From positions 1 to 35,674 of the forward strand of contig NZ_JAKLLN010000033.1 of the NCBI RefSeq assembly GCF_023150065.1: a stretch of DNA of 35,674 bases, read 5' to 3'. Shown in pieces: positions 1 to 9,086 of the stretch. The stretch comes from Zoogloea sp. Its GTDB lineage: Bacteria; Pseudomonadota; Gammaproteobacteria; Burkholderiales; Rhodocyclaceae. Made by a program: the position numbers and the translations under genes. Numbering within the stretch: position 1 is the stretch's first letter; each line of letters starts with the position of its first letter. Under the pieces are notes generated by a model that searched no databases, had not been told where the DNA came from, and worked only from the letters and a program-made list of their open reading frames with translations.

Positions 1-138
1 GGCCTCCTCGACGGCGATTTCGTCAAAGGGGTTCATGGCCATCTTCACGTTGGCCAGCTCGACGCCGCTCTGGTCGGCCTTGACGCGGACCTTGACGTTG
101 TAATCGATGACCCGCTTCACGGGGATAAGGATCTTCAT
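1..138 (-). CDS. etfB: Electron transfer flavoprotein beta subunit (N-terminal 46 residues, cut by window edge)
   Basis: The reading frame on the minus strand begins at ATG 138-136 with [18 protein letters not shown] and reaches [11 protein letters not shown] at the window edge. This is the highly conserved EtfB N-terminus. EtfB pairs with EtfA (expected beyond the edge) to carry electrons from acyl-CoA dehydrogenases to ETF:quinone oxidoreductase. GGAGAA lies about 7 bases before the start. It is the last visible gene of the long minus-strand operon that encodes two acyl-CoA dehydrogenases, so it probably serves AliB, GcdH and the third dehydrogenase. The family assignment is firm; the specific pairing with this pathway is inference from position. 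Confidence 0.9.
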   Translation of the reverse strand, partial: MKILIPVKRVIDYNVKVRVKADQSGVELANVKMAMNPFDEIAVEEA

Positions 139-166
139 GGGGTGTTCTCCTTGTCTGGCTGGGGGT

Positions 167-904
167 TCAGTCGTGGCCGGGATCGGCGTGGAAGCGGACG
201 AATTCGCCCACGGGCGCGCGCACGGTTTCGAGGGCGTTCTCGGGGGCGGCCGGGTCGGCATGGCCCAGGGCGACGGCGCACACCAGCTGCTCCTGGGCGT
301 CGAAATCGAGCAGCCGACCGACAATGCGGTGGTAGTCGATCCACGCCGCCTGGGCGCAGGTGGCAAGGTCATGGGCGGTGGCAGCAAGGAGCAGGTTCTG
401 GATGAACATGCCGCAGTCGAGCCAGCTGCCCTGGGCGAGGCGCCGGTCGATGGTGACGACCAGCGCCACCGGCGCGCCGAAGAAGGTGAAGTTGCGGCGC
501 ATCTGGGCGTGCATCCGTGCCTTGTCGCCCTTGGCGATGCCGAGGGCGCCGTACAGGTCGCTGCCGATGCGGCGCCGGCGCGACAGGTAGGGCTCGAAGA
601 ACGCGGTCGGGTAATAGGCGTATTCGGGCACATGGCTGCCGTCGGCCACGTCGAAGGCGGTGCACACTTCATCCACCAGCCGGCCCAGCACCGCGCCGCT
701 CGCCACATGCACGCGCCAGGGCTGGATGTTGTTGCCCGACGGGGCGCGGGCGGCGAGGCGCAGGATGTCCTCGACCACCGCCCGGGGCACCGGCGTCGGC
801 AGGAAGGCGCGGGTGGACTTGCGGGCATGGACCAGGGCGTCGAAGGCGGCGGTGGCATCGGGCCCGCCCCTGCCCGCGTCGGTCGGCAGATTCGGCGTAC
901 TCAT
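167..904 (-). CDS. Nitroreductase-family flavoprotein
   Basis: A 245-residue protein with the nitroreductase (FMN, NAD(P)H-dependent) pattern: RKSTRAF near residue 29, then [16 protein letters not shown], a typical phosphate/FMN-binding N-terminal block, and a C-terminal ALGHAD segment. The ATG at 904 overlaps the livM stop in an ATGA arrangement, with GGAGAAGG just upstream, so translation is coupled to livM. Its place between a Liv transporter and etfB within an alicyclic-acid operon is unusual, and its substrate cannot be read from the sequence. Members reduce nitroaromatics, quinones or flavins, and some act on enoyl or dehalogenation substrates. The family is certain, the function unknown. 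Confidence 0.82.
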   Translation of the reverse strand: MSTPNLPTDAGRGGPDATAAFDALVHARKSTRAFLPTPVPRAVVEDILRLAARAPSGNNIQPWRVHVASGAVLGRLVDEVCTAFDVADGSHVPEYAYYPTAFFEPYLSRRRRIGSDLYGALGIAKGDKARMHAQMRRNFTFFGAPVALVVTIDRRLAQGSWLDCGMFIQNLLLAATAHDLATCAQAAWIDYHRIVGRLLDFDAQEQLVCAVALGHADPAAPENALETVRAPVGEFVRFHADPGHD

Positions 905-1845
905 TGCACCTTCTCCCCGATCATGCGGCGAAACAGGGCGATGGCCTCGCCCACCAGCCCGCGGCGGAAGGCCAGCACGCAGGCGGCGAAGATGAAGCCC
1001 ATGATGACCGTGACCAGCGAACCCACCTTGTCGGCGAGCTCGTTCTGCAAGGTGACGATCACCGCCGCGCCGGCAACCGGGCCGAACACCGTGCCGACAC
1101 CGCCGAGCAGCGTCATCAGCACCACCTCGCCGGAGGTGTGCCAGTGGGCGTCGGAGAGGGTCGCAAAGCTGAACACCAGCGTCTTGAGGGCGCCGGCCAG
1201 CCCGCTCACCGCCGCCGACAGCACGAAGGCCAGCAGCTTGTAGCGATCCACGTCGTAGCCCAGCGACACCGCCCGTGCCTCGTTCTCGCGGATGGCCTTG
1301 AGGATCTGCCCGAAGGGCGAGTGGATGGTGCGGTGGATCAGCCAGAACGCCCCCGCCGCCACGGCCAGCACCAGGTAATACAGGTGGGTGTCGGACGACA
1401 GGTCGAAGCCCAGCACGCTCCCGCGCGGCACGCCCTGCAGGCCGTCCTCGCCGCCGGTGAACTCGCTCTTCAGAAGCAGGAAGAACACCAGCTGGGCCAG
1501 CGCCAGCGTGCTCATCGCAAAGTAGATGCCCTGCCGGCGGATGGCGAGGCTGCCCATCACCCAGCCCAGCGCAGCGGCGCCCAGGGTGCCGAGGGCCAGC
1601 CCGGCCAGGGTGGGCAACGCCCACACCTTGAGCGCGTGGGCGGTGAGGTAGGCCGCCCCGCCGAGGAAGGCCGCGTGTCCGAAGGACAGCAGGCCCGTGT
1701 AGCCCAGCAGCAGATTGAAGGCGCAGGCAAACACCGCGAAGCACAGGACCTTCATGATGAGCACCGGATACACCAGCGCCGGCGCGATGAGCAGCAGCGC
1801 CAGCAGCGCGAGATAGCCCAGCGGAAAACGTTGTGGATTCATCAT
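901..1845 (-). CDS. livM: Branched-chain-type ABC transporter permease LivM
   Basis: A 314-residue inner-membrane permease with about eight to ten hydrophobic segments and the LivM landmarks LLLGYTGLLSFGHAAFLGGAAY (residues about 46-66) and AIRENEARAVSLGYDV, the coupling loop to the ATPases. The ATG at 1845 overlaps the livH stop (ATGA) and is preceded by GGAAAGGAAGC; a second in-frame ATG follows immediately at 1842. With LivH it forms the membrane channel of a HAAT-family importer. Its place in a CHC catabolic operon suggests the transported substrate is an alicyclic or aromatic carboxylate rather than an amino acid; that is inference from context. Confidence 0.92.
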   Translation of the reverse strand: MMNPQRFPLGYLALLALLLIAPALVYPVLIMKVLCFAVFACAFNLLLGYTGLLSFGHAAFLGGAAYLTAHALKVWALPTLAGLALGTLGAAALGWVMGSLAIRRQGIYFAMSTLALAQLVFFLLLKSEFTGGEDGLQGVPRGSVLGFDLSSDTHLYYLVLAVAAGAFWLIHRTIHSPFGQILKAIRENEARAVSLGYDVDRYKLLAFVLSAAVSGLAGALKTLVFSFATLSDAHWHTSGEVVLMTLLGGVGTVFGPVAGAAVIVTLQNELADKVGSLVTVIMGFIFAACVLAFRRGLVGEAIALFRRMIGEKVQ

Positions 1846-2729
1846 GCTTCCTTTCCGAACAGCCCGGCCGGCCGGAACCACAGGACGACGGCCATGATCA
1901 CGAAAACGACGACGGCGCTGGCCTCGGGGTAGAAGACCTTGGTGAGCCCCTCGACCACGCCCAGCCCCAGCCCGGTGAGCACCGAGCCGAGGATCGAACC
2001 CATGCCGCCGATCACCACCACCGCAAAGACCACGATGATCAGGTTGCTGCCCATCAGCGGCCCCACCTGGGCGGTGGGGGCGGCGAGCACCCCCGCCAGC
2101 CCGGCCAGCCCCACGCCGAAGCCGTAGGTGAGCATCACCATCAGCGGCACGTTGATGCCGAAGGCCTGGGTGAGGCGCGGGTTCTCGGTGGCGGCGCGCA
2201 GGTAGGCGCCGAGGCGGGTCTTCTCGATCACGAACCATGTGAAGAGGCACACCGTGAGCGACACCGCGATGACCCACGCCCGGTAGCGCGGCAGCATCAT
2301 GAAGCCCAGGTCGAAGGCGCCGCCCAGGGCCTCGGGGATCGCATACGGCTGGCCGGCCACGCCGAAGACCTGGCGGAAGCCGCCCTCGATCATCAGCGCC
2401 AGGCCAAAGGTGAGGAGCAGCGCGTAGAGGTAGTCGAAGCGGTACAACCGACGCAGCAGCAGACGTTCGAGCACGATGCCGACCACCGCCACCCCCAGCG
2501 GCACCAGCAGCAAGGCCCACCAGTAGCCGAGGCCAAGGTATTCCAGGGCCATCCAGGTGAACATCGCGCCCATCATGTAGCAGGCGCCGTGGGAGAAATT
2601 GATGATGTGCAGCATGCCGAAGATGACCGCGAGGCCCAGGCTCAGCATGGCGTAGAAGGAGCCATTGACCAGCCCGAGGGTGAGCTGGCCAAGGAGTGCC
2701 GGCAAAGGCACGCCGAAGATTTCGTTCAT
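1842..2729 (-). CDS. livH: Branched-chain-type ABC transporter permease LivH
   Basis: A 295-residue multi-spanning permease with the LivH landmarks LVNGSFYAMLSLGLAVIFGM near the N-terminus and GAYLRAATENPRLTQAFGIN, the EAA-like cytoplasmic loop. The start chosen is ATG 2729 (MNEIFG), which gives the usual LivH N-terminus; the frame stays open upstream to 2777 but that extension is not LivH-like. GGAG lies about 10 bases upstream. It is translationally coupled to livM. A 178-bp gap separates it from livF, wider than the other junctions of this operon. The family call is firm; the substrate is inferred from the neighbours. Confidence 0.92.
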   Translation of the reverse strand: MNEIFGVPLPALLGQLTLGLVNGSFYAMLSLGLAVIFGMLHIINFSHGACYMMGAMFTWMALEYLGLGYWWALLLVPLGVAVVGIVLERLLLRRLYRFDYLYALLLTFGLALMIEGGFRQVFGVAGQPYAIPEALGGAFDLGFMMLPRYRAWVIAVSLTVCLFTWFVIEKTRLGAYLRAATENPRLTQAFGINVPLMVMLTYGFGVGLAGLAGVLAAPTAQVGPLMGSNLIIVVFAVVVIGGMGSILGSVLTGLGLGVVEGLTKVFYPEASAVVVFVIMAVVLWFRPAGLFGKEA

Positions 2730-2774
2730 GGGCGGAGACTCCGAAAAAGATGGCAGGACGCCGGCTGCCACTGC

Positions 2775-2807
2775 CATCCGGGCGGGTGGTCAGCGCAGAC
2801 CCGGATG
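2775..2807. repeat. Inverted repeat between livF and livH
   Basis: CATCCGGG (2775-2782) and CCCGGATG (2800-2807) are perfect 8-bp complements around a 17-base loop. An outer pair GCTGCC (2764-2769) / GGCAGC (2813-2818) could extend the fold. It lies in the 178-bp gap between the ATPase and permease genes and has no following T-run, so it is not a standard terminator. It may be an mRNA-stabilising or processing hairpin that sets ATPase:permease ratios. Role is inference. Confidence 0.4.
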
Positions 2808-2907
2808 AACACGGCAGCGGGGCCGACGCCCTGCCCGACGGCCAACGGGGGCCGAGTGGAGAATGCAGGCCGAGGCGGGCGCAGGCGGCGAGGGAGGAGA
2901 ACCGCCT

Positions 2908-3654
2908 TCATACGCCCAGTGCCTCTTGCAGGAAGGCCCGCTTTTCCTGGAGCTCGTGTTGCGCGATCTCAGCCACTACTTGCCCGTGCTCGACGACGAA
3001 CAGGCGGTCGGCCAGGGGCGCGGCGAAGCGGAAGTTCTGCTCCACCAGCAGGATCGTGAAACCGCGCGCCTTGAGGGTGGCGATCACCTCGGCCAGTCGC
3101 TGGACGATCACCGGGGCGAGCCCTTCGGAAATTTCGTCGAGCAGCAGGAGCCGTGCGCCGGTGCGCAGGATGCGGGCCATCGCCAGCATCTGCTGCTCGC
3201 CGCCGGACATCCGGGTACCCGGGCTGTGGCGCCGTTCGGCGAGGTTGGGAAACATCGCATACAGCTCGTCGATGCCCATGCCGCTGCTGCCCACCAGGGG
3301 CGGGAGCAGCAGGTTCTCCTCGCAGCTCAGGCCGGCGTAGATGCCGCGCTCCTCGGGGCAGTAGCCCACGCCGAGCTGGGCGATCTTGTGGGGCGGCAGA
3401 TCGACCGCCTCGCGGCCGTTGATCATGATCGAGCCGGTGCGCTTGCCGGTGAGGCCCATGATGGCGCGCAGGGTGGTGGTGCGGCCGGAGCCGTTGCGGC
3501 CCAGCAGCGCCACGCATTCGCCGCGCCGCACGCTGAAATCCATGCCGTGCAGCACGTGGGATTCGCCATAGAAGGCGTGCAGGCTGGAGACGCGCAGGTA
3601 TTCGGTGGCGTGGGCGTCGGGCGCGGCGACGGGGTTGAACAGGGGCGGGTTCAT
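2908..3654 (-). CDS. livF: Branched-chain-type ABC transporter ATPase LivF (Walker A Lys replaced by Arg)
   Basis: A 248-residue ATPase of the LivF type, with signature MSGGEQQMLAMARIL and Walker B LLLLDEISEGLAP retaining the catalytic Glu. The Walker A loop reads GRNGSGRTTT (residues 52-61): the canonical Lys is Arg58, encoded by CGC at 3483-3481. The rest of the fold looks intact, so it is not obviously a dead gene. Related betaproteobacterial LivF proteins may carry the same change, but I cannot check. ATG 3654 is preceded by GGAGGG inside the end of livG; livG stops one base upstream. Together with LivG it energises LivHM. Catabolic context suggests carboxylate uptake. Confidence 0.9.
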   Translation of the reverse strand: MNPPLFNPVAAPDAHATEYLRVSSLHAFYGESHVLHGMDFSVRRGECVALLGRNGSGRTTTLRAIMGLTGKRTGSIMINGREAVDLPPHKIAQLGVGYCPEERGIYAGLSCEENLLLPPLVGSSGMGIDELYAMFPNLAERRHSPGTRMSGGEQQMLAMARILRTGARLLLLDEISEGLAPVIVQRLAEVIATLKARGFTILLVEQNFRFAAPLADRLFVVEHGQVVAEIAQHELQEKRAFLQEALGV

Positions 3655-3655
3655 C

Positions 3656-4459
3656 TCAGTGCCCTCCCGCGGCCTGGGCGGCTTCGGTGCCCATGTAGGC
3701 CTCGATCACCGCCGGGTTGCGCGACACGCTGGCGTAGTCGCCCTGGGCCAGCACAGCGCCCCGGGCGAGTACGGTGATGGCGTCGCAGATGCCGGAGACA
3801 ACCTTCATGTTGTGCTCGACCATCAGTACCGTGCGACCGGCCGACACCGCCTTGATGAGCTGCATCACGCGGTCCACGTCCTCGTGGCCCATGCCCTGGG
3901 TGGGTTCGTCGAGGAGCATCAGCTCGGGTTCCAGCGCCAGGGTGGTGGCGATCTCCAGCGCCCGCTTGCGGCCGTAGGGAAGCTCGACGGCGACCATCCG
4001 GGCAAAGCCGTCGAGGCCGACGAGGGCGAGGATCTCCATCGCCTTGTCGTTGAGGCGGTCGAGGCTGCGGCAGCTCTTCCAGAAATGAAAGCTGGTGCCG
4101 AGCCGGCGCTGCAGCGGGATGCGCACGTTTTCCAGCACCGAGAGGTGCGGAAACACCGCCGAGATCTGGAACGACCGGACCAGCCCCTGCCGGGCGATCT
4201 GCTGGGGGCTGCTGCGGGTGATGTCCTCACCCTTGAAGCGGATGCGGCCGCGGGTCGGTTCGAGGAACTTGGTGAGCAGGTTGAAGCAGGTGGTCTTGCC
4301 GGCGCCATTGGGGCCGATGAGGGCGTGGATGTGTCCCTTGCGGATCTGCAGATCCACGCCATTGACGGCCACGAAGCCACGGAACTCCTTCACGAGACCC
4401 TTCGTCTCGAGAACGATTTCCGCGTCGGGGGCGGCGGGGTTGGCGGTCGGTCCGGTCAT
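3656..4459 (-). CDS. livG: Branched-chain-type ABC transporter ATPase LivG
   Basis: A 267-residue ATPase with a normal Walker A, GPNGAGKTT (residues 49-57), and the LivG-type sequence LPYGRKRALEIATTLA in place of a strict LSGGQ, followed by Walker B LMLLDEPTQGMG and the switch His in VEHNM. These features separate LivG from LivF. ATG 4459 has GGAG about 8 bases upstream. It sits 28 bases after gcdH in the same direction and one base before livF, so the transporter is co-transcribed with CoA-ester catabolism. The subunit type is clear; the solute is inferred from context. Confidence 0.92.
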   Translation of the reverse strand: MTGPTANPAAPDAEIVLETKGLVKEFRGFVAVNGVDLQIRKGHIHALIGPNGAGKTTCFNLLTKFLEPTRGRIRFKGEDITRSSPQQIARQGLVRSFQISAVFPHLSVLENVRIPLQRRLGTSFHFWKSCRSLDRLNDKAMEILALVGLDGFARMVAVELPYGRKRALEIATTLALEPELMLLDEPTQGMGHEDVDRVMQLIKAVSAGRTVLMVEHNMKVVSGICDAITVLARGAVLAQGDYASVSRNPAVIEAYMGTEAAQAAGGH

Positions 4460-4487
4460 TCGGCGGGCTCCGTCGGGGTGGGCGGGC

Positions 4488-5663
<1,176 letters not shown>

Positions 5664-5691
5664 GGCGTCGTCCTTGTTTTGAATGTTGGGG

Positions 5692-6843
5692 TCAGGTGGC
5701 TGCGCGGATCATGTTTCGGGCGATCACCAGCTGCTGGATCTGGGTGGTGCCCTCGAAGAGGCGGAACAGGCGCACGTCGCGGTAGAAGCGCTCGATGCCG
5801 TACTCAGAGAGATAGCCGGCGCCGCCGAAGATCTGCACCGCGCGGTCGGCCACGCGGCCGCACATTTCGGAGGCGAAGAGCTTGGCGCACGAGGCTTCGG
5901 TGCCCACGTCGAGGCCGGTGTCGCGGCGCCGGGCGGCGTCGATCACCATGCAGCGGGCGGCGTAGAGCTCGGCCTTGCTGTCGGCCAGCATGGCCTGCAC
6001 TAGCTGGAACTCGGCAATGGGCTTGCCGAACTGCTTGCGCTCGCAGGCGTAGCGCAGGGCGTCGTCGAGCATGCGTTCGGCCACGCCCACCGAGATGGCG
6101 GCGATGGCGATGCGGCCCTTGTCGAGCACCTTCATGGCGGTCTTGAAGCCGACGCCTTCCTTGCCGCCGATGAGGTTGGCGACGGGCACACGGCAGCCCT
6201 CGAAGATCACGTCGCAGGTGTGGGCGCCGCGGTGGCCCATCTTCTTGTCGGGCAGGCCGAGGGAAAGACCGGGCGTGCCGCGCTCGACGATGAAGGCGGA
6301 GATGCCGTCGGCGCCCTTGTTGGCCGGGTCGGTGCGCGCCATCACGGTGAAGATGCCGGCCTCCGGCGCGTTGGTGATGTAGCGCTTGGTGCCGTTGAGC
6401 ACGTAGTGGTCACCGTCGCGGATTGCGGTGGTGCGCAGGCTGGCGGCGTCGGAGCCGCTGTCGGGCTCGGTGAGGGCGAAGGAGCCGATGAGCTCACCAG
6501 TGGCGAGGCGCGGCAGGTAGCGGGCCTTCTGCTCGGGGGTGCCGTCGATCACGATGCCCTGGCCGCCGATGCCGTTGTTGGTGGCAAACAGCGAGCGGAA
6601 GCATGGCGAAGCGTGGCCGATCTCGAAGGTGGCGAGCACCTCCTCCTCCATCGTCAGCCCCATGCCGCCGTGCTCTTCGGGCAGGGACAGGCCAAAGAGG
6701 CCAAGCTCCTTCATCCCGGCGACGATCTCGTCGGGGATATGGTCGGTCTCGGAAACGATGGGCTCGGCGGGAACCAGGCGTTCGCGCACGAAGCGCGAGA
6801 TCGTGTCGAGCAGCAGGTTGAGGGTTTCCTGATCTCTGATCAT
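5692..6843 (-). CDS. Acyl-CoA dehydrogenase, possibly pimeloyl-CoA dehydrogenase
   Basis: A 383-residue acyl-CoA dehydrogenase with [26 protein letters not shown] and a C-terminal [18 protein letters not shown], which carries the usual catalytic Glu364. ATG 6843 is preceded by AGGAAAG and gives a normal N-terminus ([11 protein letters not shown]); the frame is open further upstream without family resemblance. By position between badI and gcdH it is the best candidate for oxidising pimeloyl-CoA to its 2,3-enoyl thioester. Substrate specificity cannot be read from motifs, and the known Rhodopseudomonas pimeloyl-CoA dehydrogenase has two subunits, so a general medium-chain enzyme remains possible. 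Confidence 0.85.
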   Translation of the reverse strand: MIRDQETLNLLLDTISRFVRERLVPAEPIVSETDHIPDEIVAGMKELGLFGLSLPEEHGGMGLTMEEEVLATFEIGHASPCFRSLFATNNGIGGQGIVIDGTPEQKARYLPRLATGELIGSFALTEPDSGSDAASLRTTAIRDGDHYVLNGTKRYITNAPEAGIFTVMARTDPANKGADGISAFIVERGTPGLSLGLPDKKMGHRGAHTCDVIFEGCRVPVANLIGGKEGVGFKTAMKVLDKGRIAIAAISVGVAERMLDDALRYACERKQFGKPIAEFQLVQAMLADSKAELYAARCMVIDAARRRDTGLDVGTEASCAKLFASEMCGRVADRAVQIFGGAGYLSEYGIERFYRDVRLFRLFEGTTQIQQLVIARNMIRAAT

Positions 6844-6873
6844 GGCGGGCTTTCCTCGGTCGGACGGGTGCAA

Positions 6874-6893
6874 CCGGCCCCGCACGGGGCCGG
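6874..6893 (-). other. Perfect GC hairpin between badI and the acyl-CoA dehydrogenase gene
   Basis: CCGGCCCC (6874-6881) and GGGGCCGG (6886-6893) form an 8-bp all-GC stem around a 4-base loop in the 60-bp intercistronic gap. There is no T-run in the minus direction, so full termination is unlikely. It could protect the upstream badH-badI message from 3' decay or attenuate the downstream genes. Role inferred only. Confidence 0.45.
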
Positions 6894-6903
6894 CGGGGGC
6901 GCT

Positions 6904-7686
6904 TTACTTCACGTGCTTGCGGAACTCGGGCTTGCGCTTCTCGCGGAAGGCATTACCGCCTTCGGCCGATTCCGGGGTTTCGTAGTAGAGCTTGAGGGCG
7001 TGCATCGCCAGCCCGCCCATGCCGCGGATCATCTCGGTATCCACGTTGAAGGACTTCTTGGCCAGGGCCAGCGCGGTGGGGCTCTTCTCGAGGATCTCGT
7101 CGCACCACTTCTTCACCTCGGCGTCCAGCTCGGCCTGGGGCACGACGGCATTGACGAGGCCCATCTCCAGCGCCTGCTGGGCGGTGTAGCGGCGGCACAG
7201 GTACCAGATCTCGCGGGCCTTCTTCTCGCCCACCACGCGCGCCAGCAGCGCGGTGCCGAAACCCGGATCGACCGAGCCGACGCGGGGCCCGGCCTGGCCG
7301 AGCTGGGCGTTGTCGGAGGCGATGGCCAGGTCGCAGATGGTGACCAGCACATTGCCGCCGCCGATGGCGTAGCCATTGACCCGGGCGATGACCGGCTTGG
7401 AGATGTCGCGGATGGCGCTCTGCACTTCCTCGATGGGCAGGCCGATGGTGCCGCGGCCGCCGTAGCCGCCGTCCTGGGTGCCCTGGTCGCCGCCGGTGCA
7501 GAAGGCTTTCTCGCCGGCGCCGGTGAGCACCACCACGCCCACGCTGCGGTCGTAGTCCGCGTCCTTCAGGGCGTGGATCATCTCTTCGCAGGTGTTGGCG
7601 GTGAAGGCGTTGAACTGCTTGGGCCGGTTGATGGTGACGGTGGCGACGCCATCGACCTTGGTGTAAAGGATTTCGCGGTATTCCAT
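6904..7686 (-). CDS. badI: 2-ketocyclohexanecarboxyl-CoA hydrolase (ring-cleaving)
   Basis: A 260-residue crotonase-fold protein, the same length as Rhodopseudomonas palustris BadI and very similar to it as I recall that sequence. It has FCTGGDQ (residues 62-68), ARVNGYAIGGGNVL for the oxyanion site, and GPRVGSVDPGFGT with Asp140 at the position of the catalytic Asp of the MenB/BadI group. The usual crotonase Glu pair is absent, which fits hydrolytic C-C cleavage rather than hydration. The reaction opens 2-ketocyclohexanecarboxyl-CoA to pimeloyl-CoA. ATG 7686 has a strong AGGAGGA site. It directly follows badH, whose product is its substrate. MenB itself is excluded by the neighbours and by BadI-like GTIGLPIEE. 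Confidence 0.9.
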   Translation of the reverse strand: MEYREILYTKVDGVATVTINRPKQFNAFTANTCEEMIHALKDADYDRSVGVVVLTGAGEKAFCTGGDQGTQDGGYGGRGTIGLPIEEVQSAIRDISKPVIARVNGYAIGGGNVLVTICDLAIASDNAQLGQAGPRVGSVDPGFGTALLARVVGEKKAREIWYLCRRYTAQQALEMGLVNAVVPQAELDAEVKKWCDEILEKSPTALALAKKSFNVDTEMIRGMGGLAMHALKLYYETPESAEGGNAFREKRKPEFRKHVK

Positions 7687-7727
7687 GGGGTGTCCTCCTG
7701 AGGGTGTTTGTGGGTAGCGGGGCCGGC

Positions 7728-8495
7728 TCAGCCGGCCATCGTCAGGCCGCCGGAAACGCTGATGACCTGGCCGGTGATGAACGAGGCTTCCTCGCTCGAC
7801 AGGAACAGCACGGCGCCGGGCAGGTCGTCGGGCTGGCCGAGGCGGCCGAAGGGGATGGCCTTGGTGAGCGCGCCCTTGAGCTTCTCGCCCTGCTCGCCCT
7901 CGCCGGCAAAGTCGCGGAACAGTGCGGTGTCGGTGGGGCCGGGGCAGACCACGTTCACGTTGATCTGCTTGCGGGCCAGCTCCCGGGCCATGGTTTTGGA
8001 GAAGGACAGCAGGCCGCCCTTGCAGAAGGCGTACACCGCCTCGCCGGACGAGCCCACGCGGGCTGCGTCGGAGGCCACATTCACCACCTTGCCGGCACCC
8101 CGCTCGGCCATGCCCTTGAGCACCGCCTGGTGCATGTAGAGCGGGCCGTACAGATTGACCGCGACGATCTTGTCCCACAGGGGCTTGTCGGTCTTGAGGA
8201 AGGGCGCGGCGTGATCCCAGCCGGCGTTGTTCACCAGGATGTAGGTGGGGCCGAGCTGGGTTTCGGCGGCGGCTACTGCGGCCTGCACCGACTCCTGGCT
8301 GGTCAGGTCCACCTGGAAGGCGGCCGCGCTGCCGCCCTTCTCGCGGATCTCGGCCACCACCGCGTTAGCGGCTTCCAGGTTGATGTCGAAGACCGCGACG
8401 ATCGCCCCGGCCTCGGCGAAACGCCGGCAGATCGCCGCGCCGATGCCACCGGCGCCGCCGGTCACGATGGTCACTTTTCCTTTGATGCCTCGCAT
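7728..8495 (-). CDS. badH: 2-hydroxycyclohexanecarboxyl-CoA dehydrogenase
   Basis: A 255-residue short-chain dehydrogenase with TGGAGGIG (12-19), Asp37 after the second strand (pointing to NAD rather than NADP), NNAG (89-92), catalytic Ser142 and the Tyr155-x3-Lys159 pair in a SDAARVGSSGEAVYAFCKGG context typical of BadH. The C-terminus FITGQVISVSGGLTM is also family-like. It oxidises the BadK product to 2-ketocyclohexanecarboxyl-CoA. ATG 8495 follows AAAAGGAG. It is the first gene of the long minus-strand operon and is divergent from badR across 114 bp, a standard arrangement for a MarR-controlled operon. Confidence 0.9.
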   Translation of the reverse strand: MRGIKGKVTIVTGGAGGIGAAICRRFAEAGAIVAVFDINLEAANAVVAEIREKGGSAAAFQVDLTSQESVQAAVAAAETQLGPTYILVNNAGWDHAAPFLKTDKPLWDKIVAVNLYGPLYMHQAVLKGMAERGAGKVVNVASDAARVGSSGEAVYAFCKGGLLSFSKTMARELARKQINVNVVCPGPTDTALFRDFAGEGEQGEKLKGALTKAIPFGRLGQPDDLPGAVLFLSSEEASFITGQVISVSGGLTMAG

Positions 8496-8510
8496 GCTGT
8501 TCTCCTTTTA

Positions 8511-8517
8511 TGTAAAT
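8511..8517. promoter_or_regulatory. Possible half-operator upstream of badH
   Basis: TGTAAAT sits 16 bases before the badH start and matches one arm of the palindromes seen at aliB and at the binding-protein gene. No second arm is visible in the following GC-rich bases, and the 114-bp badH-badR gap shows no convincing sigma-70 boxes. A chance match is quite possible for 7 bases. Confidence 0.25.
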
Positions 8518-8609
8518 GGGCGCCGGGCTGCTTGAAACTCTGCCACCCGTTGCGTTTTCGTCTTGCTTTGCGCTTCAATGCGGCTTCACCCGCCCTACCG
8601 ACTGCTGCG

Positions 8610-9080
8610 ATGACCGACCTGACCAACGAGAAGAGCCTTGCCTCCATCGAGATCAACAACCGCCTTTTCTTCCGGCTCTTCCAGGCGGCCAACACGCTGC
8701 ACACCAAGGGCACCCAGGCCCTCGACGACTTCGGCGTGACCACCCAGCAGTGGTCGGTGCTCGGCGCCCTGTCTCGCCCCCAGGCTGAAGGCGGGATGAG
8801 CGTCAATGAGCTGTCGCGCTACCTGCTGGTGAGCCGTCAGAACCTCACCGGCCTGCTCAACCGCCTCGAGCGGGACGGCCTTGTCGAACGCGCCACCAGC
8901 GAAGAGGACCGGCGCGAGCGCAAGGTGCGCCTGAGCGAAAAGGGCGTGGCCCTGTGGCAATCCCTGGCCGACCCGATCCACAACTTCTACGACGAAGCCC
9001 TCAAGGGCTTTTCCTTCGACGACAGGCTGGCCTTCATCCACTACATCAACCTCCTGCAGCGCAACATGTCGCAGCTGTAG
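8610..9080 (+). CDS. badR: MarR-family regulator of alicyclic acid degradation
   Basis: A 156-residue MarR protein. A winged helix runs from about residue 60 to 115: MSVNELSRYLLVSRQNLTGL for the helix-turn-helix, then DRRERKVRL as the wing, flanked by the usual dimerisation helices. Rhodopseudomonas BadR, of the same family, represses CHC genes and is released by 2-ketocyclohexanecarboxyl-CoA, the compound made by BadH and consumed by BadI; these genes are its neighbours here. ATG 8610 lacks a clear Shine-Dalgarno. It is divergent from badH and convergent with aliB, only 6 bases apart. The family is certain; the BadR identity rests on context. Confidence 0.85.
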   Translation: MTDLTNEKSLASIEINNRLFFRLFQAANTLHTKGTQALDDFGVTTQQWSVLGALSRPQAEGGMSVNELSRYLLVSRQNLTGLLNRLERDGLVERATSEEDRRERKVRLSEKGVALWQSLADPIHNFYDEALKGFSFDDRLAFIHYINLLQRNMSQL

Positions 9081-9086
9081 GGCGGT

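Noticed and set aside
6904..7686. MenB (naphthoate synthase) identity for the badI gene
   Set aside because: Catalytic Asp is shared with MenB, but the neighbours (badH, badR, aliB) and the BadI-like length and sequence fit the ring-cleaving hydrolase better; no menaquinone genes nearby.
8496..8545. Sigma-70 boxes for badH (TTTCAA, 17 bases, TACATA)
   Set aside because: Each box matches only three of six bases and the start would fall inside the ribosome-binding site.
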